DNA of 64,000 nucleotides from Ruegeria lacuscaerulensis (lineage in GTDB: Bacteria > Pseudomonadota > Alphaproteobacteria > Rhodobacterales > Rhodobacteraceae): positions 1 to 64,000 of the forward strand of contig NZ_WPZL01000010.1 of the NCBI RefSeq assembly GCF_013031245.1, read 5' to 3'. Position 1 is the first letter of the stretch. Each line of letters opens with the position of its first letter. A program made the translations under genes and the position numbers. The notes beneath the pieces were generated by a model. That model worked only from the letters and a program-made list of their open reading frames with translations. It was not told the origin of the DNA and made no database searches. Positions 1 through 7,866 of the stretch are shown in pieces.

Positions 1-69
1 CCGTTGCCACCTGTCCCACATCTCCGACTTCTGCTCGTCCGTATAAAACGTTCGCCGACGATACTTCAT
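1..69 (-). CDS. IS30-family transposase, 5' end only (cut by window edge)
   Basis: The minus strand reads ATG at 69 into MKYRRRTFYTDEQKSEMWDR..., the N-terminal segment of alphaproteobacterial IS30-family DDE transposases, and runs off the left edge of the window. A GGAG ribosome site lies about 8 bases before the ATG. The element's own terminus should lie just to the right, possibly in the AGTGTTGCGCTGACCC stretch near 100-116, but I cannot fix it. Only 23 residues are visible, so the family call rests on this short but distinctive N-terminus. Confidence 0.6.
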   Translation of the reverse strand, partial: MKYRRRTFYTDEQKSEMWDRWQR

Positions 70-263
70 GCTCAACACTCCATCCTTCCAGAAAGACTAA
101 AGTGTTGCGCTGACCCGTTGAACTCACCGGACTTTACAGACATTCGATTGATGTTCGAGCACTGCAAACCTAGTGAATGCCCAAAGCAAACTATTTGCTG
201 TGGGATATGTCTGATCCGTTCGTGGTTAGACTCACAGTTGTATATTTACGGCGCCTCTCAAAT

Positions 264-836
264 TCAACGAGGATCGCGGCGCATTCCGAACATTGTCGGC
301 GACTTTCCGGCCTGAATCTCTCCGACCACAACAAAGCCGCGCCGCTTATAAAAGTCCAAATTGTAGGGGTTCGTATTTTCAAGGTAGGCGACTTTTCCCT
401 CGGCGTCACATTGGATGAGAATGTGGTCCACAAGTGCCGAACCTAGTCCTTTTCCTCGTGACGTTGGATCGCTCGCAACCATGGCTAGGTGCCAACAAGA
501 CTCATCAGGATGAAGTTCATCTTCCAACTCAACCAACCTGTTAGAGTCTTCAAGTATTTCCTTGGATAATACATCATTGAAAAATGCCATGATTCCATCG
601 CCATCCGGATACGCGCCAGGTCGCAACCACAACGCTGCAGCGCTTCCATCGTCTGTGCTCAAAGCTGTGTCGTTTTTAAACGCTTCGCCTGCAAACAGAT
701 TCAGCAGCACTGGAAAATGTTGGAGGTATGCATGTGGTTCCGGAAATAACCACCGCATCATTGGATCAGAAGAGAAGCCCAATGTAAGGACATCGATAAG
801 ATGTTGTGGCGTTGCGTCGATTCTAATGGCTGCCAT
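264..836 (-). CDS. GNAT-family N-acetyltransferase
   Basis: The 190-residue protein has the GNAT fold signature. A beta4-type strand (HLAMVASDP) is followed by the acetyl-CoA pyrophosphate loop SRGKGLGSALVDHIL (Q/RxxGxG/A), and near the C-terminus comes YLENTNPYNLDFYKRRGFVV, the usual Y-x-x-x-GF ending. Such enzymes move an acetyl group from acetyl-CoA to an amine; the substrate cannot be read. The start is ATG 836 with GGAG about 8 bases upstream. It stands alone, transcribed away from the IS6 element and towards the IS30 remnant, so it is probably cargo between two insertion sequences. Confidence 0.8.
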   Translation of the reverse strand: MAAIRIDATPQHLIDVLTLGFSSDPMMRWLFPEPHAYLQHFPVLLNLFAGEAFKNDTALSTDDGSAAALWLRPGAYPDGDGIMAFFNDVLSKEILEDSNRLVELEDELHPDESCWHLAMVASDPTSRGKGLGSALVDHILIQCDAEGKVAYLENTNPYNLDFYKRRGFVVVGEIQAGKSPTMFGMRRDPR

Positions 837-993
837 GGGTAGGCTCCACCGAATTTTGCATTATGTCGCGGCTTTGAGTTTAAGTTTAAGGCTGGTGCTC
901 AACAAAAAGCAAATGCAGCTGCGGCCAGCTAGTAGCTCCGCCAGCGTAGCCATGCGATTTCTAGGCGCGTCCGCTTTGGGCTCAGACCGGCCC

Positions 994-1812
994 GGTTCTG
1001 TTGCGAAGTTTTGAGCATTGACCTTAGTGGTGTTTGCGCCTGTGTGGCGAACGCCATTATTTAGTTGAAGGTTGGTCCATGATTTCTTTCAAAGGTGCGC
1101 AGTATCCGAAGGACGTGATCCTGTTCGCAGTATTCTTCTATGTCCGATACGGCGTTTCGTATCGAGACTTGGAAGAGATCTTGGCAGAGCGTGGCGTGTC
1201 GGTCGATCACACTACACTGAACCGTTGGGTCGGACGATATTCTTGTGCCATTGCAGAAGCAGCGCGGCGTCGAAAAGCGCCATGTAGCCGATCCTGGAGA
1301 ATGGACGAGCCCTACATCAAAGTAAAAGGCTCGTGGGTTTACCTCTATCGAGCCGTCGACAAATACGGCAAGACCCTTGATTTCATGCTTTCACCGCGTC
1401 GAAACAAGCCTGCAGCCACAAAGTTCTTCGCCAGGATGTTGGAGGCAAATGGATTGCCGAGGAAGATTGTGATCGACAAGAGCGGTGCTAATACCGCTGG
1501 CATCAAGGCTATCAACAAAATGCTCAAGGGCTTTGGCTGTCCGATCCCGATCGAGATGGTAAGGCACAAGTATCTCAATAACATTGTGGAACAAGATCAC
1601 CGATTCATCAAAAGACGAACGCGCCCTATGCTTGGTTTCAAATCTTTCGTTTCTCCAGCTTCCACGTTGGATGGGATCGAAGTCGCGAACATGATCCGCA
1701 AAGACCAACTCATGCCCGGAGGCTGTCCGTTTTGTCACTTCGCGGAACTGGCTGCTTAACTCGCAAACACACTGGGATCTCTTCGGTCAGCAAAAAACTT
1801 CGCAACAGATCC
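994..1812 (+). mobile_element. Intact IS6-family insertion sequence (about 819 bp)
   Basis: Inverted ends are visible. The left end begins GGTTCTGTTGCGAAGTTTT at 994; the right end, read on the minus strand from 1812, begins GGATCTGTTGCGAAGTTTT. One transposase gene fills the interior. A 9-base direct repeat GACCGGCCC occurs immediately outside both ends (985-993 and 1813-1821). IS6-family elements make 8-bp duplications, so this is a target duplication plus one chance matching base. Intact ends, duplication and catalytic triad suggest a recent, possibly active insertion. Confidence 0.88.
1079..1759 (+). CDS. IS6-family DDE transposase
   Basis: At 226 residues the gene is full length for the family. 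An N-terminal helix-turn-helix (about 20-60, RYGVSYRDLEEIL...HTTLNRWV) precedes the DDE core. The catalytic acids are all present: D76 (RMDEPYIKVKG), D133 (IVIDKSGAN) and E171 (NNIVEQDHRF). I start at ATG 1079 (MISFKGAQYP) because this matches the family N-terminus; an upstream in-frame start at 1034 would add 15 atypical residues lying close to the IS end. A second copy at 7873-8553 is the same length but has lost both Asp residues, so this is the only functional IS6 transposase in the window. Confidence 0.9.
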   Translation: MISFKGAQYPKDVILFAVFFYVRYGVSYRDLEEILAERGVSVDHTTLNRWVGRYSCAIAEAARRRKAPCSRSWRMDEPYIKVKGSWVYLYRAVDKYGKTLDFMLSPRRNKPAATKFFARMLEANGLPRKIVIDKSGANTAGIKAINKMLKGFGCPIPIEMVRHKYLNNIVEQDHRFIKRRTRPMLGFKSFVSPASTLDGIEVANMIRKDQLMPGGCPFCHFAELAA

Positions 1813-1942
1813 GACCGGCCCTATGCATCTGCAGCGGTTCCCAAAGAACAAGCACCGGACACGGCCATTCAAACTACCAGTAAAGTTCAGCTGTCAGCGC
1901 GGTGTTGGCGTCTGGGCCTGGCGGGGGATTGGAGGGCATATC

Positions 1943-2573
1943 ATGCCAAGAGTCCAACTTCCCGCGGTCACCCCAAAACGAAGTGCCTGGAACAAGGGCC
2001 GGATCATCGGCCAGAAAAGGCCGCTGTTGCCGAAACAAGTCTGGGCAATCCGCGCGGCTCGAACTGGCGGATAGCCTGCGCGATGTGGTGCTATTCAATG
2101 TCGCCATCGACAGCAAACAGCGTAACCGCGATCTCGTGAGGCTTGCTGTGACCGGTCTGGTCAAGGATCAGCACGTCCGTGAGCGGGTTTCGTTGATCCA
2201 GAGCAAAACCAAACGACCGGTTCAGTTCAAACTGACTGAAAATACGCGGGATACAATTTCCGCCTGGGTTTGTTCGCCCGAAATGATCGACTGTCATTTC
2301 ATGTTCCCAAGCCGGTTCCATGACTGGCCCCATATCTCGACGCGTCAATATGGTCGGCTCGTTCGTGATTGGGTCACCGCGATTGGCCTGGAGCCGAGCG
2401 GATACGGCACCCACTCACTCCGCCGAACCAATGCGGCGGAGATTTATCGAAAGACTGGAGATCTCAGAGCGGTACAGCTTCTGCTTGGACACACGAAGGT
2501 CGATAGCATTGTGCGCTATCTCGGCGTCGAGTTGGAAGATGCGTTGAGCATTGCTGAAAAGATCGACATCTGA
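1943..2573 (+). pseudogene. Tyrosine recombinase/integrase, frameshifted
   Basis: The C-terminal frame carries the tyrosine recombinase catalytic box: H-x-x-R in THSLRRTNA, the LLLGHTK histidine and the VRYLG nucleophile tyrosine. The N-terminal portion (MPRVQLPAVTP...WNKGRIIGQK...VWAIR) is in another frame that stops at about 2074. The family normally reads WAIR-x-RLxLA...RDLALFNLAIDSK, and both halves are present here in two frames. They would join if two bases (CG) were restored in the CGCGCG run at 2051-2056. The start at 1943 has GGAGG 7 bases upstream. These short integrases of about 210 residues are common beside IS-rich accessory DNA. It is either dead or a base-calling error. Confidence 0.75.
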
Positions 2574-2781
2574 ACGATGTTGGCGGACGGCTCAGGCCGT
2601 TCGCCACGTTAGACCAGACCTATAGCCGCACCGCAGAAGTTGACCGAACAGAGCCCAAATATTCCAATGCTGCACACTAAGCGATTGTCGGCTTTTGATG
2701 GTGAACAACGGGTGCTAGGGTTCAGCCAATCTCAGGGTACGTCCTTTGACGCGTGTAGATTCGAGAGGCAATCGGCGTTTT

Positions 2782-3324
2782 ATGAAGAGAGGTGTAGTTG
2801 TAACAGGTCTTCCTGCAAGCGGAAAAACTACGGTCGCGCGTGAAATAGCAAAACACCTAGGTTTTGAATTTCTCGACAAAGACGATTTCCTTGAGGACAT
2901 GTTCGACCGCTTTGGAGTTAGTTCGTGGGACGACCGAAATCAGCTCAGTAGGCAAAGTGACCTAACCTTTGAAGATGCAGCTATTCGATCAAATTCCGCT
3001 GTTCTCGTATCACATTGGCGATCCTTGGGGGACAGTGACGAGAGTGGAACGCCATCAGACTGGCTGGCACAAGAATACGAGCGGCTTGTTGAAGTATGCT
3101 GCCTTTGTTCACCGAAAGTCGCACACATGCGGTTTCTCGCTAGAACAAGACACCCAGGCCATTTGGACAGGCAAAGTAACGCTAACGAGCTTGCAAAGCG
3201 AATGGCATCATGGGCGTGTCGCTTTCCGTTAGGAGTAGGTACTCTGGTGGAAGTTCAAACAGAATGTGAATTGAACACCACCTCTCTGGTCGAAGATATT
3301 CTGGTGGCGTTGTCCAGCAACTGA
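2782..3324 (+). CDS. P-loop NTPase, small-molecule or nucleotide kinase-like
   Basis: This 180-residue protein begins MKRGVVVTGLPASGKTTVAREIAKHLGFEFLDKDDF. The Walker A motif (GLPASGKTT) follows the first strand, and then comes the LDKDDF element typical of shikimate/gluconate-kinase-like and AAA_33 P-loop kinases. A TRHPGHLDR stretch may be the lid. The substrate is not recognisable. I prefer ATG 2782 over an upstream TTG at 2746, because residue 1 then falls directly before the core first strand. It has no operon partner and is followed by about 350 bases without a gene. Confidence 0.65.
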   Translation: MKRGVVVTGLPASGKTTVAREIAKHLGFEFLDKDDFLEDMFDRFGVSSWDDRNQLSRQSDLTFEDAAIRSNSAVLVSHWRSLGDSDESGTPSDWLAQEYERLVEVCCLCSPKVAHMRFLARTRHPGHLDRQSNANELAKRMASWACRFPLGVGTLVEVQTECELNTTSLVEDILVALSSN

Positions 3325-3638
3325 TAGCCGCCATTGATCCATGCTTAGCGAAAGCGCGCTTTGTCCGCAAATCGTGAGTTCGCTGACTTCGAAGTTTTGC
3401 ACCTGCGGCGAATGTCCGAAAAGCGGGCGCGTAGGCTCCGAGTTCCGCTTTGAGCCCAAACTACTTGATACCGCATTTTTCATGAAGGTCGACTATAGGT
3501 GTTGCGCAGTCATAAGGCTCTCTCTGCTGTTTCTTGTCGTCTTCTCGCTACTAGAGAGTGCCATGCGACCATTTTCGATCCCCTATGCCGCAATCAACTG
3601 CAGATGCGCTTGACGGTAAGTGTATCTCGCACTAAATA
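3325..3638. other. Gene-free stretch
   Basis: Between the P-loop kinase and the TetR operator, short open frames exist on both strands, but none has a convincing ribosome site, family signature or codon bias. The plus-strand frame at 3341-3613 is Cys/Ser/Arg-rich and looks like chance reading. I see nothing functional here apart from the operator at its right end. Confidence 0.5.
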
Positions 3639-3658
3639 GTTAGTGAGTAATTACTAAC
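3639..3658. promoter_or_regulatory. Probable TetR operator
   Basis: An inverted repeat GTTAGT (3639-3644) and ACTAAC (3653-3658) surrounds the perfect 10-bp palindrome AGTAATTACT (3646-3655). It sits 13 bases before the TetR ATG at 3672, where an autorepressing TetR-family protein would bind. The assignment to that regulator is an inference from position and symmetry. Confidence 0.6.
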
Positions 3659-3671
3659 AACGTGGTGCGCA

Positions 3672-4286
3672 ATGCCTACACGTAAGCCCGCAGATGAACG
3701 CAAGACTGAGATCGTGCAGGCAATGCTGCGTCTCGCGGACGAGTTGGGCCCAGATCGTCTGACCACGCAGTCGGTTGCTGATGCAGTAGGGTTGACGCAG
3801 CCCGCAATCTTCCGGCACTTCGCGACCAAGCAGGATTTATGGCTGGCGGTGGCTGCGGGGATTTCTGACCGCCTCAGAACCGCGTGGGCTGACGCGCTGA
3901 AGACATCCGACGATCCGACAGCCCGGATAAAAGCTTTGATCTTGGCGCAATTGCACCAGATTGAGACAATGCCGGCCATCCCGTCCATCCTTTTCTCGCG
4001 TGAGTTACAGGTAGAAAACGACGATCTGCGCCAATCCGTTCTTGCGCTGATGACCGAATTGGTCGCCTCGCTGGCCATTGAATTGACCAGGGGACAGAAA
4101 GCGGGCCTGTTCGACACAGACCTACCGCCAGAGGACGGGGCGCTATTGTTGGTCTCGCTGGTGCAGGGGCTGGCGATCCGTTGGACTTTGGGGAAACGCA
4201 GTTTCGCATTGGAATCCGAAGGGCGCCGATTGCTTGACGCTCAGATGCGGCTGTTCCGAATAGCAAGTTCGGAGGTTTCGCCATGA
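3672..4286 (+). CDS. TetR-family transcriptional regulator of the efflux operon
   Basis: 204 residues. An N-terminal TetR_N helix-turn-helix (about 10-60) contains the typical LTTQSVADAVGLTQPAIFRHFATKQDLWLAV. The C-terminal ligand domain is all-helical and not assignable to a ligand. It is the first gene of a tightly packed operon: its stop overlaps the start of the HlyD gene (ATGA at 4283-4286), and a strong palindrome lies just upstream. Family knowledge suggests it represses its own operon until the exported compound binds. The exported substrate is unknown. Confidence 0.9.
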   Translation: MPTRKPADERKTEIVQAMLRLADELGPDRLTTQSVADAVGLTQPAIFRHFATKQDLWLAVAAGISDRLRTAWADALKTSDDPTARIKALILAQLHQIETMPAIPSILFSRELQVENDDLRQSVLALMTELVASLAIELTRGQKAGLFDTDLPPEDGALLLVSLVQGLAIRWTLGKRSFALESEGRRLLDAQMRLFRIASSEVSP

Positions 4287-5437
4287 ACCGCCGTATCATT
4301 CTGAGTGTAACCCTTGTTGTCGTCCTCGCAGTCTTTGGTTGGTTTGTCCTAACAGAGCGACCGATCAGTGTTTCCACCGCCGCCATTGAAAAGAGTGTCC
4401 CTGTGCGCGTTTATGGGTTGGGTACGGTCGAAGCACGGATCGTCTCGGATGTCGGATTTGAAGTTGGTGCCGCGCTGACCGAACTTTCGGTCGATAGTGG
4501 CGATGCGATCGAAGCGGGGCAGGTCCTTGCCCGGCTTCATCCTACGGAACAACAAGCAAAAGTCGCGCGCGCCAAGGCGGGGTTTGCCGCCGCAGAGGCC
4601 ACCCTGGGCAAGGCCGAGGCAAACGTGATCCGCGCCCGTGCCATTCTGGCTCAGCGGCAATCGACAAATGCGCGCCAGCAGGAACTTGCCGGACGCAATG
4701 CCGTCTCGACTCAGGCTGCAGAAGAGGCGCAGCGTGATGTCGATGTTGCAGCGGCCGATCTGGCCGTCGCAGAAAGTGATGTTGAGGTAGCCAAGTCCAT
4801 GCACAAGGACGCCGAGGCAGCCCTGCAATACGAACGCGTGCTGCTCGATCATCATGTGTTGCGGGCACCATTTGACGCGGTCGTCGTTGAGCGCCATGTC
4901 GAAGCAGGTACCGTTGTTATCGCGGGTGAACCTATCTTTACGCTTATGGATCCGAACACTGTCTGGGCATTGGCCTATATTGATGAAGAGCGTGCCGGGC
5001 CTCTGCGACTCGGACAGGTTGCCGAAGTGCGGTTGCGGTCTCTGCCGCATCAGGTCTTCACGGGTAAGATCGCGCGGATCGGTATTGAAAGCGATCGGGT
5101 GAACGAAGAGCGCCGGGTCTGGATTGCGTGCAATCGGTGCCCGGAACAGGTTTTTCTCGGCGAACAGGCCGAAATTTGGATCACGGTGACAGAGCTGGCC
5201 GATGCGTTGTTGGTTCCAGAGTTCGCCATAACCGGGTTTGATGGGCATGAAGGTCGTATCTGGGTCGCACAGGATGGGCGCGCACATCAGGTGTCCGCAG
5301 TCTTCGGTCACCGGACCGAGGATGCGCGGGTCGAGCTGGTCAGTGGTATTGCCGACGGCGCGCAGCTCATTGTGGCACCCGTTAAAGGGTTGTCTGAGGG
5401 ACGCATGGTTCGGGTTGCCGAGAGGGATGCGCCATGA
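4283..5437 (+). CDS. HlyD/RND-type periplasmic adaptor subunit
   Basis: 384 residues. One N-terminal membrane anchor (about 5-23, IILSVTLVVVLAVFGWFVL) is followed by a first half of the lipoyl/barrel-sandwich domain, an alanine-rich coiled coil (about 90-185, many AEA/RAR heptads), the second lipoyl half (VLRAPFDAVVVERHVEAGTVV) and a beta-barrel domain. Such adaptors bridge an inner-membrane ABC pump to an outer-membrane channel. It overlaps the TetR gene by 4 bases and the permease by 4 bases, indicating translational coupling. The order adaptor-permease-ATPase resembles DevBCA-like and MacAB-like exporters. No outer-membrane factor is encoded nearby. Confidence 0.88.
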   Translation: MNRRIILSVTLVVVLAVFGWFVLTERPISVSTAAIEKSVPVRVYGLGTVEARIVSDVGFEVGAALTELSVDSGDAIEAGQVLARLHPTEQQAKVARAKAGFAAAEATLGKAEANVIRARAILAQRQSTNARQQELAGRNAVSTQAAEEAQRDVDVAAADLAVAESDVEVAKSMHKDAEAALQYERVLLDHHVLRAPFDAVVVERHVEAGTVVIAGEPIFTLMDPNTVWALAYIDEERAGPLRLGQVAEVRLRSLPHQVFTGKIARIGIESDRVNEERRVWIACNRCPEQVFLGEQAEIWITVTELADALLVPEFAITGFDGHEGRIWVAQDGRAHQVSAVFGHRTEDARVELVSGIADGAQLIVAPVKGLSEGRMVRVAERDAP

Positions 5438-6570
5438 ACCTCGCATACCGCGATGTGCGCCATAATCTATTCCGCTTCGTGCTAACTTGCCTCGGCCTCA
5501 GCCTTCTGATGGCGGTCGTGCTGGCTATGATTGGTATTTACAATGGGCTGGTCGCGGACGCGCTGAACATCGTGAAGGCACCGCGGGTTGATCTTTGGGT
5601 CGTTGAATCTGGCACACAGGGGCCGTTTGCAGAAGCCTCAAAAATCCCCGGCGGCACGCGTGATGCGGTGACGCGGCTGCATGGTGTGGCCGAAGCGGGC
5701 AGCATCAGCTACCAAACCGTCGAGGCGCCCTTTCGCGGCGAAACGCTACGCCTTTACGTGATCGGATACGAGCCAGGTCATCCCGGTGGACCCGAAGCAA
5801 TCTCGGCTGGACGCGGGATCAGCCAGTCCCATTTCGAGATCGTGGCAGATGCCAAATCCGGACTGTCCGTCGGCGATGTGATCCGACTGGGCCGCGATCC
5901 TTTCACTGTGGTCGGGTTGGTCGAGGATACGACGAATTCCGCCGGTGATCCGGCAGTGTTCATCACCCTGCGCGATGCGCAGGTGCTGCAGACGCAACTG
6001 GCCCCGTCGGCGCAACGCGTTCAGGAGGCGCGAGGCGCAGGATTGCTCGAAAGTCAGGACAGTGTTGCAGCTGTGATCGCAAGGCTTGAGCCGAATGCTG
6101 ACCCTCATGCAGTGGCGCAGACCGTGCGGCAGTGGAAACATCTTGGGGCCCTGACACAAGCCGATCAGGAATCTATCTTACTGATGTCTGTGGTGGACCG
6201 GGCAAAGCGTCAGATAGGTTTGTTTCTGGGCATCCTATTGTCCGTTTCAGCCGTTGTGATCGCGCTGATTATCTACACAATGACCATGGAAAAGCTGAAG
6301 CAGATCGCCACGCTCAAACTGATCGGCGCGCCCGACCGCACGATCGTCGGGCTGATCGTGCAGCAATCCATTGCACTTGGTGCGGTTGGCTGGAGTTTTG
6401 GTCTGATCCTTATCCTGCTCGTCAAGGACTACTTCCCCCGTCGGGTGGTGTTGGAGCCGATCAACGCCGCCGCGCTAGCAGGGATCATCCTCTTTGTCTG
6501 CATCGTCGCAAGCGGCCTTGGCGTGCGTGCCGCACTCAAGGTCGATCCAGCCACGGCAATCGGAGGGTGA
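5434..6570 (+). CDS. FtsX/MacB-type ABC transporter permease
   Basis: 378 residues. One N-terminal membrane helix (about 11-33) precedes a periplasmic MacB_PCD-like domain of about 210 residues. Three C-terminal helices follow (around 258-283, 308-330 and 345-368), flanking the cytoplasmic loop TMEKLKQIATLKLIGAPDRTI that couples FtsX-family permeases to their ATPase. Together with the adaptor upstream and the ATPase downstream it should form a mechanotransmission-type exporter of the DevC/MacB class. The start ATG overlaps the adaptor stop (ATGA). Confidence 0.88.
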   Translation: MNLAYRDVRHNLFRFVLTCLGLSLLMAVVLAMIGIYNGLVADALNIVKAPRVDLWVVESGTQGPFAEASKIPGGTRDAVTRLHGVAEAGSISYQTVEAPFRGETLRLYVIGYEPGHPGGPEAISAGRGISQSHFEIVADAKSGLSVGDVIRLGRDPFTVVGLVEDTTNSAGDPAVFITLRDAQVLQTQLAPSAQRVQEARGAGLLESQDSVAAVIARLEPNADPHAVAQTVRQWKHLGALTQADQESILLMSVVDRAKRQIGLFLGILLSVSAVVIALIIYTMTMEKLKQIATLKLIGAPDRTIVGLIVQQSIALGAVGWSFGLILILLVKDYFPRRVVLEPINAAALAGIILFVCIVASGLGVRAALKVDPATAIGG

Positions 6571-6574
6571 CGTC

Positions 6575-7288
6575 ATGCTCAATGATCCGCGTCGCGTGAT
6601 TGTAGATGTTGCTAATGTCTCCAAGCACTTTGGCGAAGGCGATGCTCGCGTCGATGCACTGAAGGATGTTGATCTGTCAGTCCAGGCGGGTGAAGTGGTG
6701 GCGCTACTCGGTCCGTCTGGATCGGGTAAGACAACGCTTCTGAATGTCATTGGCTGCATCATTGCTCCGAGTACGGGCAAGGTTACGCTGGACGATGAGG
6801 TTGTTTACGACAACCAATGGCTGCGAGACGATCTGCGTAAGCTCCGGCTCGACAAGATCGGGTTTATCTTTCAGTTCCATAATCTTCTGCCATTTCTCGA
6901 TGCCAAAGATAACGTTGCGCTGGTGCTGAAACTGGCTGGAAAATCGACGGCTGAGGCGCAAAGGCGCGCCATCGAGCTGCTGGACTATCTAGAGGTCGGT
7001 CACCGCAAGGATGCGATGCCCGCGCTTCTGTCTGGAGGTGAGGCGCAACGTGTAGCCATAGCACGCGCCCTTGCCAACAGCCCCCGCATCATTCTTGCTG
7101 ATGAGCCAACTGCGGCGCTCGACAGCAAGCGGGCCGGGATCGTGATGGACCTGATGCGCAAGCTCGCCGCAGAACAGGATGCCTGCATCATCGCGGTCAC
7201 CCATGATGAGAAGATCTATGACCGGTTCGACAAGCTGTTCCATCTGCGCGACGGCCAGCTTGATGGAGAGGAAGGGGACGCGACATGA
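6575..7288 (+). CDS. ABC exporter ATP-binding subunit (LolD/MacB/DevA type)
   Basis: 237 residues with Walker A GPSGSGKTT, a Q-loop (IFQFHNLLPFLDAKDNV), signature LSGGEAQRVAIARAL, Walker B ILADEPTAALD, and the switch histidine in AVTHDEKIYDRFD. The reading frame is open further upstream inside the permease gene, but ATG 6575 sits 4 bases after the permease stop with GGAGG just before it, so I start there. It powers the FtsX-type permease. The stop overlaps the next start (ATGA at 7285-7288). Confidence 0.92.
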   Translation: MLNDPRRVIVDVANVSKHFGEGDARVDALKDVDLSVQAGEVVALLGPSGSGKTTLLNVIGCIIAPSTGKVTLDDEVVYDNQWLRDDLRKLRLDKIGFIFQFHNLLPFLDAKDNVALVLKLAGKSTAEAQRRAIELLDYLEVGHRKDAMPALLSGGEAQRVAIARALANSPRIILADEPTAALDSKRAGIVMDLMRKLAAEQDACIIAVTHDEKIYDRFDKLFHLRDGQLDGEEGDAT

Positions 7289-7692
7289 ACAATACAAACC
7301 CTGGAAACCGCGCCCTGAACATTGCGGCAAGCGTGGCAATAGTGTTCGGCGCATTGACTGTTTTCGCAGGCGGGCGGGCCTTGTTCGGTAGCGAGGAAGC
7401 GCGTGCCGCTGTCGGCAATGCGGTGCCCTTCGTGCTGTGGTTCAACTTTCTGGCAGGATTCGCCTATGTCGTGGCCGGTATTGGGCTGTTTCTGCGGCAC
7501 CGGCCAGCGGTCTGGATATCGATAGGCATTCTGGTTGCCACCGTTCTGGTTTTCCTGGCCTTCGGCGCTCACGTGCTGCAAGGCAACGCCTATGAGATGC
7601 GCACCATTGGTGCGATGACCCTGCGCACGGGCGTCTGGTCGGTCATTTCTGTCGTGGCTTGGGTGCATATCTGGCGGGCGCCCCGATTCTGA
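7285..7692 (+). CDS. Small four-helix integral membrane protein
   Basis: 135 residues with four predicted membrane segments: about 12-32, 48-70, 77-97 and 110-130. It is translationally coupled to the ABC ATPase (4-base overlap) and closes the TetR operon. No catalytic motif is evident. Small hydrophobic proteins of this kind accompany several efflux operons, but I do not recognise a named family. The role could be an accessory subunit or an independent stress protein; context supports only co-expression. Confidence 0.7.
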   Translation: MNNTNPGNRALNIAASVAIVFGALTVFAGGRALFGSEEARAAVGNAVPFVLWFNFLAGFAYVVAGIGLFLRHRPAVWISIGILVATVLVFLAFGAHVLQGNAYEMRTIGAMTLRTGVWSVISVVAWVHIWRAPRF

Positions 7693-7819
7693 AAGGACAG
7701 CCTGCGAAATGGCGATTCATCGTTGGGCAACGCCAAAACCGCCTGAAGCTCTTCACTACGACATGCCACTGGGGAATTCACCGCTTAGGACAAATGGGCA
7801 TTGCCTGAGGGTCCACGAT

Positions 7820-7866
7820 GTTTTGTTGCAATCTTTTGAGAACGATGACCTGTTCAAGAGATTGCA
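7820..7866. repeat. Palindromic element, copy 1 (right arm truncated)
   Basis: This 47-base stretch matches 46 of 47 bases of the reverse complement of the 58-bp palindrome at 56440-56497. The left arm reads GTTTTGTTGCAATCTTTTGA; the loop region AACGATGACCTG follows; the right arm breaks off at AGAGATTGCA, where the degenerate IS6 transposase sequence begins directly (TTGGAGTTAGGCGG). The arms resemble IS terminal repeats (compare GGCTTTGTTGCACAA of the IS5 remnant here). It could be a minute non-autonomous element or two fused ends of a lost IS. Confidence 0.7.

Noticed and set aside
3341-3613. Plus-strand open frame of 90 codons
   Set aside because: No ribosome site, Cys/Ser/Arg-rich, no signature; lies in a gene-free leader.
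4349-5446. Minus-strand open frame of 365 codons
   Set aside because: Antisense of the HlyD adaptor inside a tightly overlapping operon; no ribosome site or motif.
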